Source of the DNA: Gautieria morchelliformis
Lineage: Eukaryota > Basidiomycota > Agaricomycetes > Gomphales > Gomphaceae
Assembly: GCA_015179125.1 (NCBI GenBank)
Contig: WHVA01000396.1
Span: 1-64,000 of the forward strand
Direction: 5' to 3'
DNA length: 64,000 nt
Positions 1 to 10,882 of the stretch are shown piece by piece. Numbering within the stretch: position 1 is the stretch's first letter; each line of letters starts with the position of its first letter. The notes under the pieces are model-generated. The model was not told the DNA's origin, made no database searches, and saw nothing but the letters and a program-made list of their open reading frames with translations. The position numbers and the translations under genes are program-made.

Positions 1-106
1 GTGCAGACCACGTGACGCGCTGGCCACGGCATGGTTAAATTTTCACCTCGGATCTTTCCGAGGGCGCATCGCTTCTTGGAAGCCTACCACCATCATCCCC
101 ACAAAG

Positions 107-1410
107 ATGATGCCCCCCAAAGAGGGAATGGACGTTGATCCGTCAACGTCCACAACGCGAGCAATGGCCCCAAGACAGGGGGCCGCAGATATTCTCCGTG
201 CTCCTGTAGACCAGGAGCACTGGATGATCGTGGGATAGTAGGATGCCCTCACCATCATCCACCTGGATGATTGCGCAACATGTGCGGACTACGCCATGCA
301 CATAAGGGCCGCGACAGGCACCCGCAAGGTCAAATCGCGGGACGAAGACATCGGCAACGCCATCAATGCAGCCTGGGGATGGCTCCCAAGGGGCATCGCG
401 CGTGGCGTGCGAGAATAGCTCCTCCGGGACATCCACGACCTCAAAAAAGAGGTCAAGGAGTTGGAACGCGCGGTCGAAGACCGCAACGACATGCTCGAAA
501 CCGAGCGCACCAAGATCAAGGAACTGGAGCAGCAGCTGAGCGCAGCCCAGCTCCAGGTTACCCTGGTCCACGCTGCCTCAAAAAGGCCGCGACATGACCC
601 GGCCACGGACCCAGTGGCCGGGCCATCATCACCTCGCGCAACAGCGCCTTTGCTGGCGCATGCAACATCAGGGCTAGCGTCCCGATTGCCGGTGCCGACC
701 CCGACAACGACAATGATGGAAGGGCATAGCACACCTTCCGACTCTGTGTACGGCATCCCAGATGGATGGGAGTCAGACTCGTCCGTCTGGAAGACATACG
801 ACCCGGAAAGGGCACAGCGGCTAGCAGATCAGCCAAAGAAAAAGCGCAAGAAATTGTGCGGCTCCCCCAACACCGTCAATGGGCTAGCCATTGCAAGGGA
901 AAGTGCAATTGGCGCTTACCTAGCGGCGTCATCGTCGCACACTGTCAACGACCCCGCCCTTCAGCGGTGGGTAGCACAGATCGAGGCCCAGTACATCGGG
1001 CCTGGCGTGGCCCTGCCTCCACCAGTGGGGACAGTTCACCCTCCCTACCCCGGGGAGGGGACGCTCATCCCACTCGGAGCTCCACCGATCTCCGAGACGG
1101 GCCTACTACCACGGCCAGTAGGAAAGGCCCAACAGCGTCGTACTCAATGGTACGACGTCTGCCTGCTCGACGACCCACGCTTCGTCGCACTCATAGCACA
1201 GGCAAAAGAAACGCCGCAGCTCATGCATACGCACGAGATGATTGGCGTATTCAAACGCATCGAGCGCGAACAACGCGCCTGCAATCCCAAAAGGGATTGT
1301 CTCGTGATAGCGGGCGGTACCCCGCACGATATCGCGGCCATCCTAAAGGGTTGGATACACAACCCTGAAGGAATCCCATCAGCCATCCGTGACAACGCGG
1401 ATGGCACCTT
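107..1410 (+). pseudogene. 5' part of a coiled-coil ORF split by the LTR element
   Basis: The frame opens with tandem ATGs at 107 and 110 and runs to 1410. It has in-frame stops at 236-238, 239-241 and 416-418, so it is decayed. The middle part (about 440-560) encodes a heptad-like acidic/basic helix (LKKEVKELERAVEDRNDMLE) predicted to form a coiled coil. A basic stretch follows (KKKRKK near 840), then Pro-rich sequence. The LTR element enters at 1411, and the frame resumes at 14393 after one copy of the 5-bp target duplication ACCTT. Without the insertion the joined frame totals 1986 nt, about 661 codons. The protein resembles a class of dispersed agaricomycete repeat proteins of unknown role, perhaps a Gag-like or ORF1-like protein. 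I cannot name a family. Confidence 0.6.
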
Positions 1411-2678
1411 TGTCAAGATTGGTTTTCAGGTGTTAATATCATGTATTAGTGAACACAGCGAATGCCCGAATAACTTGTGTGAATAAGTATGCCGTTCGGC
1501 GAATAGGTGAACCAATGAATGTTCACAAGGTAAGAGGGTTTGCCTAAACGGGGCTCGCCCTATCTACAGTCATAGTGAAATAGCCCGTGGCTCTTGACAA
1601 TGTAACGTGCAAGGTCTCACGGCTGTCTAAGTCTCGACAATCCCTTCGCTGGCGAAGGTGCTCCTTCGGAGCCCTTCGCCAACAGCACAGAAAATGGTTC
1701 GAAGGCTAAGGTAACGAAGATGAAGTATGGGAACTCACCAGTGATGCCTAAGTCCTCTGCTAGTCGAAGATGGAAATCTCCAAGAGAAGGCTTAAGACGA
1801 TGACCACGGCGAGGTCAAAGCTGCACAAGATGAACGACGTATGATAATTGAACTGGGGAATATACATGCGAATGTAAACTACTTATATCAAATGCTCGTA
1901 AGGTATCAGCGAATAGGAAAGAGGCCGTCACAGGTCAGTGTTGGATAGGGGTGCGCAGTCATGATACAACATAGATGAAATAAACATACAATAGAATGTG
2001 AGAAGAGGGAGAACATGAAACAACGGAGAGTAAAGCTGGCGAAGGCACTTATGGACAAAACCATGTCTTGGGACCCGCATACATGCTACCCTGCACGGAC
2101 TCTTGGTATACTGGGTTGATCCCGCACGACCTATGGAAGGGATGTCCTGCGAACACATTTTGACCATACGAACGCCCAATGGGGTTGGATTAAGAAGACG
2201 ATGGGGTTGACGATGAACCATCATACTGGGTGAATGGTATCGATCATATTTGATGGTGTGCCTGCTGGCGAATGATGCGAGCAGCGAATAGCCATTTGGC
2301 GAAATGCAAGGAAGGGCGAACAGGGTGACATAGGGGAGGAGAGGTCAAGGTGGAGGGCGAAGCCGAGCGAACACTGAGGAGGAGTAGCGAAAGGGAAAAT
2401 GGGGATACCAAGGTGCAGGAAATACACAGGTCATGACAATCCAACTATCAGAACACCGTTGGAAGAGGGTCGAGCAGAGGAGGTGGTAGACCCAGTGATG
2501 ACTGCCAAGTCAGTCCAAAGCCGTCGATCGTGCGTTTGAAGGCGTGGCGATGGTAATTGGCGCGAATCAGCGAGCATCGGTCGCCCAACATGACAATGGC
2601 GATCGGAACGAACATGGAAATGGGGTGAGAAATGGCAGGACAGAGCACCTGAGTATGAAGAATAAACGTGTCATGACA
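1411..2678 (-). repeat. 3' LTR of the Gag-only element
   Basis: This LTR is 1268 bp with TGTCA...TGACA ends. It is closely similar to 9961-10880 plus 14042-14387. It is the 3' LTR for the minus-strand element, because the purine-rich tract lies just to its right. The 5-bp ACCTT on its left is matched only at the right end of the other LTR, which pairs the two as ends of one insertion. Confidence 0.85.
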
Positions 2679-2803
2679 GCACCCCCCTCCTAGCTTCGGA
2701 GTCCAACGACGTAGTGCTCTAGGATGGGGGACGAGCTTGAGGACGTAATAGTGCCCCCGATATGATCTCTCGCCGCCTGGTCCGTGCACGGCTCAGCCCT
2801 GGG

Positions 2804-2813
2804 CTTTAAAAGG
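2804..2813 (+). promoter_or_regulatory. TATA-like box of the antisense cargo gene
   Basis: The motif CTTTAAAAGG lies 46 bp upstream of the chosen ATG at 2859. This spacing suits a TATA element followed by a short 5' leader. Placement by eye only. Confidence 0.4.
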
Positions 2814-2858
2814 CGTTGGGATGTGAGACGACGGGTCCATTCCACCACTCGATTCCTC

Positions 2859-4273
2859 ATGCCTGATAACGAATCGCCTTCTTTTTCCGTGCTTATTGAG
2901 CGAATGCGGGTTAAGCTGAAGGTTCGCCCTGACTTTCAGGGGGACTTGCGCGAAGAGGTGGAGGAATGGGTTGCCGAGGCTGAAGAACTTCAGGTAAGAG
3001 AGCTCTCCGATCAAGTCTTTCGCTGAACACCCGATCATAGGCTGAGCTGCGGACCACGTTGCGTGTCGAAGTGATCGCGGATCCTGACTTAGAACGTCCG
3101 TCGGATGTGGACGACCTGGTGAAGGAGGTGAAGGAAGCGAAGGAGTGGCTCGGGGGTGCGGGCTTCCTGCTTAGCCCAGAGTTCCTTGATGCTGGGATGA
3201 ACGTGGTGCAAGGGACGACAGCTTTGCGGGGCCCGTTGAAGGAAGCCGAGGTAGTGGGGGATGCTGCGAAGGAGCTTGAAAGTACATGACACGTATCCGT
3301 TCGCTAGCCAGGCTAATTTGGAGCTCTGTCAAAGATCCTCCTCCTGTTGTTGAGACCATCGCTGCACCACCGGAATCACTCCGACCCTCAACTATAGGTC
3401 CGTCAACGGGCATGAAACGTCGACCGATGTTTCTTTCGTCCGAGGACGAAGGCAGCGATGCTTCGACACCGAAGAAGCCTCGCAAGGAACGCACTCGGAG
3501 CCCTACGCCCGAGATCGTCGCAGTTGAGCCAACTCCTGCCCATCGTCACAAGGGTCGGGCGACTGCGCTGGTTGCTGAAGCGGACAAGGTCCCACAATCG
3601 GTGGCGAAACATGGCTACCCCGAGCATGCATATTTGCTCAGGTGGCTGATTTATCAAGGGGTAAGCAGCATGGTTCTTCATCGAAGTACTCCGCCCGCTG
3701 ACCGCGTGCTTCCCCGTAGCACGACGTATTGAAGAGGCCTGCGAAGTGTGGGCGATGTCTTCACTATGGTCACACCTGCAGCGGCGAGGCAGGAATGATG
3801 TGTGGACGCTGCATTCCCAATCACCAGGGTTGTGTCGCGGCAGAAGGTAAGTTTCCATCGCCGTTATTTCTCCTACACCGTTCAAGCTCATGTGGAGTCC
3901 TTGTACCTCCTCTAGAGTACGTGGCGAAGGATGAGAAGGATAGTCGAGAGCCAGAGGTGAAGGAGCGGGGATCGAAGGGAAAGAGTAAGGGGAAGGCGAA
4001 GGATAAGGGATTGACGACGGGTTCATCCTCAATTTCGTCGAAGGGTGTCCTTGGTAAGTTTGTTACGCCCTTCCTTCGAGCATCCCTGGCTGATTCTCAG
4101 ATACCCCCAAAGGCACCCGAACGTCTACCCTGGCCAGCAAGGAGAGGATGGAGGAGCTGGTGGAGAGGTCGGAGGATCTGATGAGGAGTGTGTCCAGAAA
4201 GTTGAATGATTTAAGCGGAGAGGTGTTGGAACTCGAGGGGGTCCAGGAAATGATAAGGAAGTTAGCGAAATAG
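2859..4273 (+). CDS. Antisense cargo gene: zinc-cluster-like coiled-coil protein, 379 aa, six exons
   Basis: The gene lies between gag and the 3' LTR of the retroelement, on the opposite strand to gag. Proposed exons are 2859-2993, 3041-3281, 3335-3660, 3720-3846, 3916-4053 and 4101-4273. All introns are GT-AG and 47-69 bp, and the exons sum to 1140 nt, exactly 380 codons. The N-terminal third is acidic and helix-rich. The middle has basic patches resembling nuclear localisation signals (KKPRKERTR). Residues about 244-272 hold C-X2-C-X6-C-X7-C-X2-C-X6-C, which fits the spacing of fungal Zn(II)2Cys6 binuclear clusters but lacks the usual basic residues between the second and third cysteines. 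The C-terminus is a leucine-rich coiled coil. A DNA- or RNA-binding role is possible but inferred. The open spliced frame suggests selection or recent insertion. Confidence 0.7.
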
Positions 4274-4546
4274 AGTAGAGTTTGTTGCGGTATTTTTGTG
4301 TGAACATATAAATGTTTATTTTCGCTTTTGAAACTCTAGGTGGTGTCCTAAGCCTTAGGTCCCTTCGGGGCTTCGTGTGAACCTAGGCGAAGTTGTGCGA
4401 AGGGGGCCAAAGTAGTCTCCAGGATTCTCGAATGTCAGAGTTGTGAGAATTTGTCCACTGCCCAAGCACCATCCCCCCCTTTGTGGTACACGTTTCCCCA
4501 ACGGGAATAATATGTAGGGATGGTTCGTGACACTGTTGGAAGACAG

Positions 4547-6530
4547 TGTCATGACGCGTTTATTTCCCATACTCGGAAGCTCAGTTTTCCTATTTTCTCA
4601 CCCCACCTTCGTGTTCATTCCGATCACCATTGTCATGTTCAGCAACCAACTCTCACTGTTCGCGTGTTATGTATCGAGATTTCCACTAGGTCGGAACTGG
4701 AAAGGACGGTGGCTTCAACTTATAGGTTGCGCCCCCGATGAACTATAGTCCTAAGTATTTCGGAACTGAGTCGGAAGTCAGAAAGTACTGGACCAGAGGT
4801 TTGGTCGGAACTTGTGTCGGAATTGAGGCGGAAGGCGGAAGACGGAAGACTGAGAGAGACTGAGATCTTGCTAGACTCGCTGTGCTAAGAACAGGAGATG
4901 GAGCGAAGGAAATCAAGTATCGAAGGTGATTATCTGATTGCAGAATAACAGACATACATGAGGGGGTTTTATACAAAGCGCAGAACAACAAGTAATGGTA
5001 TTGTACTAAGCAAATTCCGGGGGAAGCGGAAGTCGAGTAGACAATGTGTGGGAAATAACTATGGGGAACAATGGGACTACAAGGGGGGGTTCAGGGTAAG
5101 GTAGAACAATGGCAAAGAACAAGGCGGGTAAGTACAATAGGGATCGGAAGAAACGGAACTACGGAAATGGTATCTTGCTGTGCTCAGGGTCGAGTACGGG
5201 GGCCGGTGTCTGGAGGTGGCCAGGGGTACTGAAAGAACAAGGGAGGAGGGTTGCGGATATTGCAGATGTTGCGGATGATGTGGATGTCGGAATAGAGTCG
5301 GAGGTGGCGCGGAGGTGGCGCGGAGGATATGCGGAGGTGGCAGAGATGGTTGATCGGAACAGTTGTAACATCCCGCCAACTACCATAGCCGCGCCGTCAA
5401 ACGCACGATCGACGTCTTGGGACTGACTCGGCAGTCATCACTGGGCCTACCACCTCCTCTGCTCGACCCTCTTCCGATGGTGTTCTAATAGTTGGGTTGT
5501 CATGACCTGTGCATCTCCTGCACCTTGGTATCCCCATTTTCCCTTTCACTACTCCTCCTCAGTGTTCGCTCGGCTTCGCCCTCCACCTCGACCTCTCCTC
5601 CCCTATGTCACTTCTGTTCGCCCTTCCTTGCATTTCTGAACAGCTATTCGCCGCTCACATCATTCGCCAGCAGGCACACCATCAAAAACGATTGATACCA
5701 TTCACCCGGCATGATGGTTCATCATTAACCCCATCGTCTTCTTAAATCCAACCCCATTGGGCGTTCGTATGGTCAAAGTATGTTCACAGGACATCCTTTC
5801 CATAGATCGTGCGGAATCAACCCAGTAGACCAAGAGTCCATGCAGGGTAGCATGTATGCAGGTCCCAAGACATGGTTTTGTCCATAAGTGCCTTCGCCAC
5901 CTTTACTCTCCGTCATTTCATGTTCTCCCTCTTCTCACATTCTATTGTATGTTTATTTCATCTATGTTGTATCATGACTGCGCACCCCTATCCAACCCTG
6001 ACTTGTGACGGCCTCTTTCCTATTCGCTGATACCTTACGAGCATTCGATATAAGTAGTTTACATTCGCATGTATATTCCCCAGTTCAATTATCATACTTC
6101 GTTCATCTTGTGCAGCTTTGACCTCGCTGTGGTCATCGTCTTAAGCCTTCTCTTGGAGATTTCCATCTTCGACTAGCAGAGGACTTAGGCATCACTGGTG
6201 AGTTCTCATACTTCATCTTCCTTACCTTAGCCTTCGAACCATTTTTTGGGCTGTTGGCGAAGGGCTCTGAAGGAGCACCTTCGCCAGCGAAGGGATTGTC
6301 GAGACTTAGACAGCCCTTCCGTGAGACCTTGTACGTTACATCGTCAAGAGTCACGGGCTATTTTGCTACGGCTGTAGATAGGGCAAGCCCCGTTTAGGCA
6401 AACCCTCTTACCTTGTGAACATCCATTGGTTCACCTATTCGCCGAACGGCATACTTATTCGCACAAGTTATTCGGGCATTCGCTGTGTTCACTAATACAC
6501 GATATTAACGCCTGAAAACCAATCTTGACA
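4547..6530 (+). repeat. Solo LTR of the same family, inverted, with TSD GACAG
   Basis: This is a reverse-complement copy of the flanking LTRs, starting TGTCATGACG and ending AATCTTGACA. It is flanked by GACAG at 4542-4546 and at 6531-6535. With no internal domain, it is a solo LTR left by LTR-LTR recombination of an element that inserted inside its relative. It is about 1.27 kb once the nested 706-bp LTR at 4665-5370 and its duplication are removed. Confidence 0.85.
4665..5370. repeat. Second-family solo LTR nested in the inverted LTR
   Basis: A 706-bp block starting TGTTATGTAT and ending TTGTAACA interrupts the inverted LTR. It is flanked by TCGCG (4660-4664) and TCCCG (5371-5375), a 5-bp duplication with one mismatch. 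Segments of the same family recur at 51140-51620 in rearranged form. It carries GGAAG/GGAGG-rich purine repeats. The small ORFs inside it are not considered genes. Confidence 0.7.
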
Positions 6531-6535
6531 GACAG

Positions 6536-7423
6536 GACGGTTCGCTGTCCATGTTGCATGTCTGTGGAAGGGCCAAGGTGTAATAGAGTGGTCCAATCGC
6601 CGTGTTCGGGGCGTAACCCAAGAATAGCGGGGACGAGTATAAGGCGGCGATATGGAGGACTCGGTAGAGTGATGCTCGATAGGCTTTTTGCTGAAGTAGC
6701 GAATAGTTTGCCATCCATGTCAAACATCTGTTCGAAAACAGGAAGATTCGGGATAGAAAAGGGCAAAGAAAGAAACGACACCTGGTGGAAGGGCCAAGGT
6801 GTAATAGAGTGGTCCAATCACCGTGTTCGGGGCGTAACCCAAGGATAGTGGGGATGAAATAGCGAGCAGCGATATGGAGGACTCGGTAGAGTGATGCTCG
6901 ATAGGCTTTTGCTAAGGTAGCGAATGGTTTGCCGTCCATGTCGACCGTCTGTGCGAAAACAGGAAGATTCGGGATAGGAAAGGGCAAAGAAGGAAACGAC
7001 ACCTGGTGGAAGGGCCAAGGTGTAATAGAGTGGTCCAATCGCCGTGTTCGGGGCGTAAGCCAAGGATAGCGGGGACGAGTTCTCGGAATGTGTGTTGAAG
7101 GTGACTAAAGAGTGCTATGTGGTAGAAATATCTATCAAAGTGGAGTATACTGAATGAGACGAAGATCTACGTGTTCGGCCAATGAGACGAGTAGTGGCTA
7201 GTGTGCTAACAAGGAGAAGGAGAAGGAGACATTGTTCGAGAATTGGGGCGGTGAATTTTGAGAACTAGGATGAGAGGGGGGGGAATCGGAGACTGAGAAG
7301 GTGTACATGGATGGGGACAGAATATTGGAAGCGAACGGATACAGGGATTCGTACAGAGTGGGTAAGGTCGTTGTTCGAAGGGGTAAAATGATCCGTTCTT
7401 CGCACCACAGAGGGATCGCGAGC
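6536..7423. other. Non-coding internal region of the Gag-only element
   Basis: This is the place where pol would be expected downstream of gag (minus strand). It contains the 221-bp tandem array (6565 to about 7075) and purine-rich unique sequence. I see no protease, reverse transcriptase or integrase motif on either strand. Confidence 0.6.
6565..7075. repeat. Tandem array, 221-bp period, about 2.3 copies
   Basis: Units begin at 6565, 6786 and 7007 with TGGAAGGGCCAAGGTGTAAT. The third unit is cut short at about 7075. The copies differ by scattered substitutions. The array sits 30 bp from the solo LTR's right target duplication and belongs to the internal region of the Gag-only element. Confidence 0.85.
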
Positions 7424-9914
7424 TTAGTCTTCCATGGAAAAGCTTTCGCTATCTTTGGGGACCTCTTCGAGAATCACAACCTGAGGGTTGCCTTCGAGAG
7501 TGAAGATAGCTCTGCCAGTGGTTGAGGCAGACTCTTGAAAGCGGCACCCCTTCGCATGATGTGTGGGGGTTTCGCCGCAATAAGGGCAAAGGCCTTTGGT
7601 TTTTCGTCGCTCTTTCTCGGCTTCAGTCAGACGTCCGGTAGCATCGAGGATGCCGGAAAGATCTTTCTGTTCGTCGGGCTTGGCTGTGGCAGAGAGGGTC
7701 TGGGTCGAGCGTTAGCACGTGGTGTAGAAGAAGGTTCGGAAGAGGAAGGGGGACGAATAGAGGTTGTAATCTGCTTTTCGCCTTGGCGCTCCCAGTAGCG
7801 ATTGTCAATGCGAAGAGCCTGACGTTTGAGATCGTCGAGGCTTTTGGGACGTTCGTAGGAGAGCACGTGGTCTTTGATGCGCTCGGCGAGGCTGTTGTAG
7901 AAAGCATCGTAAAGGGCGGCATCGTTCCACTCGACGTAAGAGGACAACTCAGCAAATGTGGTCATGTGGCGATTGACACGATGGGTATCAAGCATCTTGA
8001 GCCTGCGAATAGCTCGCTCGGATACCTGGATGATGTCGGCCTGACCGAAAAGACGATTAAGTTCGTCGACAAAGATAAGCCAGTTGCTCCGAATGGGAGG
8101 TTCTGGGAACTGAATGAGAAAGGGTTGCCACCAAATCAAGGCAATGTCGCTGAGGTAGGATGCTGCATAGGAGACCCGCTGTCGCTCCTGCTGAAACTTT
8201 CGGGGCTTGTTGTCGAAGACCATAATACAACTAGCAATGAATGTTTGGAGAAGGCGGGGTTCTTTCCCAGTGAATTTGTCGGGTTTCGCAGCGTTGGAGT
8301 CACCATCAGGGATGGCCTGAGGGTAGGCGAAAGGAAAGGGATAATAGGGATTCCACGGGAACCCTGGTTGTGGCCAAGGCCCTCCACCAAAGGGTGGAGG
8401 TGGGCCAGGAGGTCTGGGGGGCCCGGGTGGCCCGGGAGGCCCGATCGGAGGCACTCCGAAATGGGGAAATGGTGGCCCGAGGGGTGGTGGAGCAGGCGGT
8501 GCAGGCCCGCCAGGTGGGGCAGGAATCTGTGCCGGAGGTTTCTGCAGGGGAGGTCATCCCGCGAAGGGGTGAGGATGTCCCGCGAAGGGGTGAGGATGTC
8601 CCGCGAAGGGGTGAGGATGTCCCGCGAAGGGGTGAGGATGTCCCGCGAAGGGGTGAGGATGTCCCGCGAAGGGGTGAGGATGTCCCGCGAAGGGGTGAGG
8701 ATGTCCCGCGAAGGGGTGAGGATGTCCCGCGAAGGGGTGAGGATGTCCCGCGAAGGGGTGAGGATGTCCCGCGAAGGGGTGAGGATGTCCCGCGAAGGGG
8801 TGAGGATGTCCCGCGAAGGGGTGAGGATGTCCCGCGAAGGGGTGAGGATGTCCCGTGAATGGAAAAGGCGCAGGCCCACCAGGTGGGGCAGGAATCTGGG
8901 CCAGGGGCTGTTGCGGGGGAGGTTGTCCCGCGAAGGGGAGAGGTTGTCCCGCGAATGGAAGAGGCACAGGCCCACCAAGTGGGGCAGGAATCTGGGCTGG
9001 AGGGTGGTACAGGGGAGGTTGTCCCATAAACGGGTGAGGTTGCCCTGCGAATAGAGGCGGGGCACTGCCGAAAGGTAAAGCATTCGGGTCATAATAGGGC
9101 ACGCCAGTAACGAGATAGCCAAGATGTTGCTTGGGCGCAGGGTCAGCGTGATGTCCCTGGTCCGCCAAAGGTGCCTCACGAGGGGGGTAGGTTGAGAGCT
9201 GACTCGAGTATGGTCGCTATGTACCGAATGGTGAAGACTGCGAAGAGCCTGCGAAGAGTGCGAAGAAGCATGTGAGTGATACGAATGAGATGAAGAATTG
9301 TGCGAAGCGGGTGTGTGAGCCTGAGATTCTGCGTGTACAGGGGTGGTATGCCTAGAATTGAGAGGAGATGTAGGCTGGGGGTTAAGAGGACGCTGGGCGT
9401 AGTGCACGTCGAGAAAAGGGTTCAGAGTGTGACTAGGCGAAGCAGGTGGCAAGTGTGGTCGTGCGAAGGCCGATTGTAATCGGAGTCCTGAAGCACCAGC
9501 AATCCGAGGGAGCCTAGAAGGATAAGGTTCTTGGAATGTGCTAGGGTTCTGTGGGCGACCGCTGGGCGAATTAGGGGCGAATAAGCGGCATAAAGAATCG
9601 GCACCGGGCCTATGACCAGATATGGGGGTGCTGGCTGAAAGTGGTCGCTGAGGGGAGAAATGCTGTTCGCCTGGAGTCAGCTGCCGTCGAACGTCGAAAA
9701 GAGGCGGTGATGCGTGCTCGGGGACTGGGTGGTATGGTGTAGGCCGAGATGCAGACATGGCGACGGGGCGGGAGAAAGGGATGATGTCCTCTGTGGGGTT
9801 TTGCGAAGGGAACGAGGCGGAAGCTGCTCACCTCTGGAGTGGTGCTGGGGTAGGAACTGGACCTGTCGAGCGGGTTCTATGGACAACAGGGTTTTCTTGT
9901 TGTGTAGACGACAT
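7424..9914 (-). pseudogene. gag: Gypsy-type Gag polyprotein, broken frame
   Basis: On the minus strand a Pro/Gln-rich N-terminal half (from about 9914, with the main frame from 9758) is followed by a Gly-His-Pro heptad array. A typical Ty3/gypsy capsid domain comes next (about 8330-7800; KPDKFTGKEP start, IALIWWQPFL and FVDELNRLFG blocks). A zinc knuckle follows, C-X2-C-X5-H-X4-C (CPYCGETPTHHAKGC, about 7570), and the frame ends at 7424. Lesions are a frame change near 9190, an in-frame TGA at about 8554 and a frame change near 7680. The first segment from 9914 ends in a stop near 9832 that may mark an unresolved short intron. The domain order and size fit gypsy Gag. The protein would package element RNA in the cytoplasm. 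No pol follows. Confidence 0.8.
8558..8851 (-). repeat. Minisatellite: 14 x 21 bp inside gag
   Basis: Fourteen head-to-tail units of CCCGCGAAGGGGTGAGGATG plus T, apparently identical, run from 8558 to 8851. Read on the minus strand they encode a repeated GHPHPFA heptapeptide in the Pro-rich part of Gag. A degenerate flank with the same theme continues to about 9050. Confidence 0.9.
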
Positions 9915-10882
9915 GAAAAATAGGGTAATGCTTTGACTGTAGCTGTTAGTTCAATTATACTGTCAAGATTGGTTTTCAGACGTTAATATCGTGTATTAGT
10001 GAACACAGCGAATGCCCGAATAACTTGTGCGAATAAGTATGCCGTTCGGCAAATAGGCGAACCAATGAATGTTCACAAGGTAAGAGGGTTTGCCTAAACG
10101 GGGCTTGCCCTATCTACAGTCATAGCGAAATAGCCCGTGGCTCTTGACAATGTAACGTGCAAGGTCTCACGGCTGTCTAAGTCTCGACAATCCCTTCGCT
10201 GGCGAAGGTGCTCCTTCGGAGCCCTTCGCCAACAGCACAGAAAATGGTTCGAAGGCTAAGGTAACGAAGATGAAGTATGGGAACTCACCAGTGATGCCTA
10301 AGTCCTCTGCTAGTCGAAGATGGAAATCTCCAAGAGAAGGCTTAAGACGATGACCACAGCGAGGTCAAAGCTGCACAAGATGAACGACGTATGATAATTG
10401 AACTGGGGAATATACATGCGAATGTAAACTACTTATATCGAATGCTCGTAAGGTATCAGCGAATAGGAAAGAGGCCGTCACAGGTCAGGGTTGGATAGGG
10501 GTGCGCAGTCATGATACAACATAGATGAAATAAACATACAATAGAATGTGAGAAGAGGGAGAACATGAAACAATGGAGAGTAAAGGTGGCGAAGGCACTT
10601 ATGGACAAAACCATGTCTTGGGACCCGCATACATGCTACCCTGCACGGACTCTTGGTCTACTGGGTTGATCCCGCACGACCTATGGAAGGGATGTCCTGC
10701 GAACACATTTTGACCATACGAACGCCCAATGGGGTTGGATTAAGAAGACGATGGGGTTGATGATGAACCATCATACTGGGTGAATGGTATCGATCGTATT
10801 TGATGGTGTGCCTGCTGGCGAATGATGCGAGCAGCGAATAGCCGTTCGGCGAAATGCAAGGAAGGGCGAACAGGGTGACATA

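Noticed and set aside
461-1486. Independent 341-aa gene ending at 1486
   Set aside because: It starts at a TTG, continues upstream in frame to 107, and its last codons lie in the LTR. It is part of the split ORF.
8558-8851. CRISPR-like array of short identical repeats
   Set aside because: The repeats are head-to-tail without spacers, lie in a Gag frame and occur in a eukaryotic genome. It is a coding minisatellite.
7783-9054. 423-codon plus-strand open frame with SREGVRM repeats
   Set aside because: It is the antisense shadow of the gag minisatellite on the minus strand, with no domain of its own.
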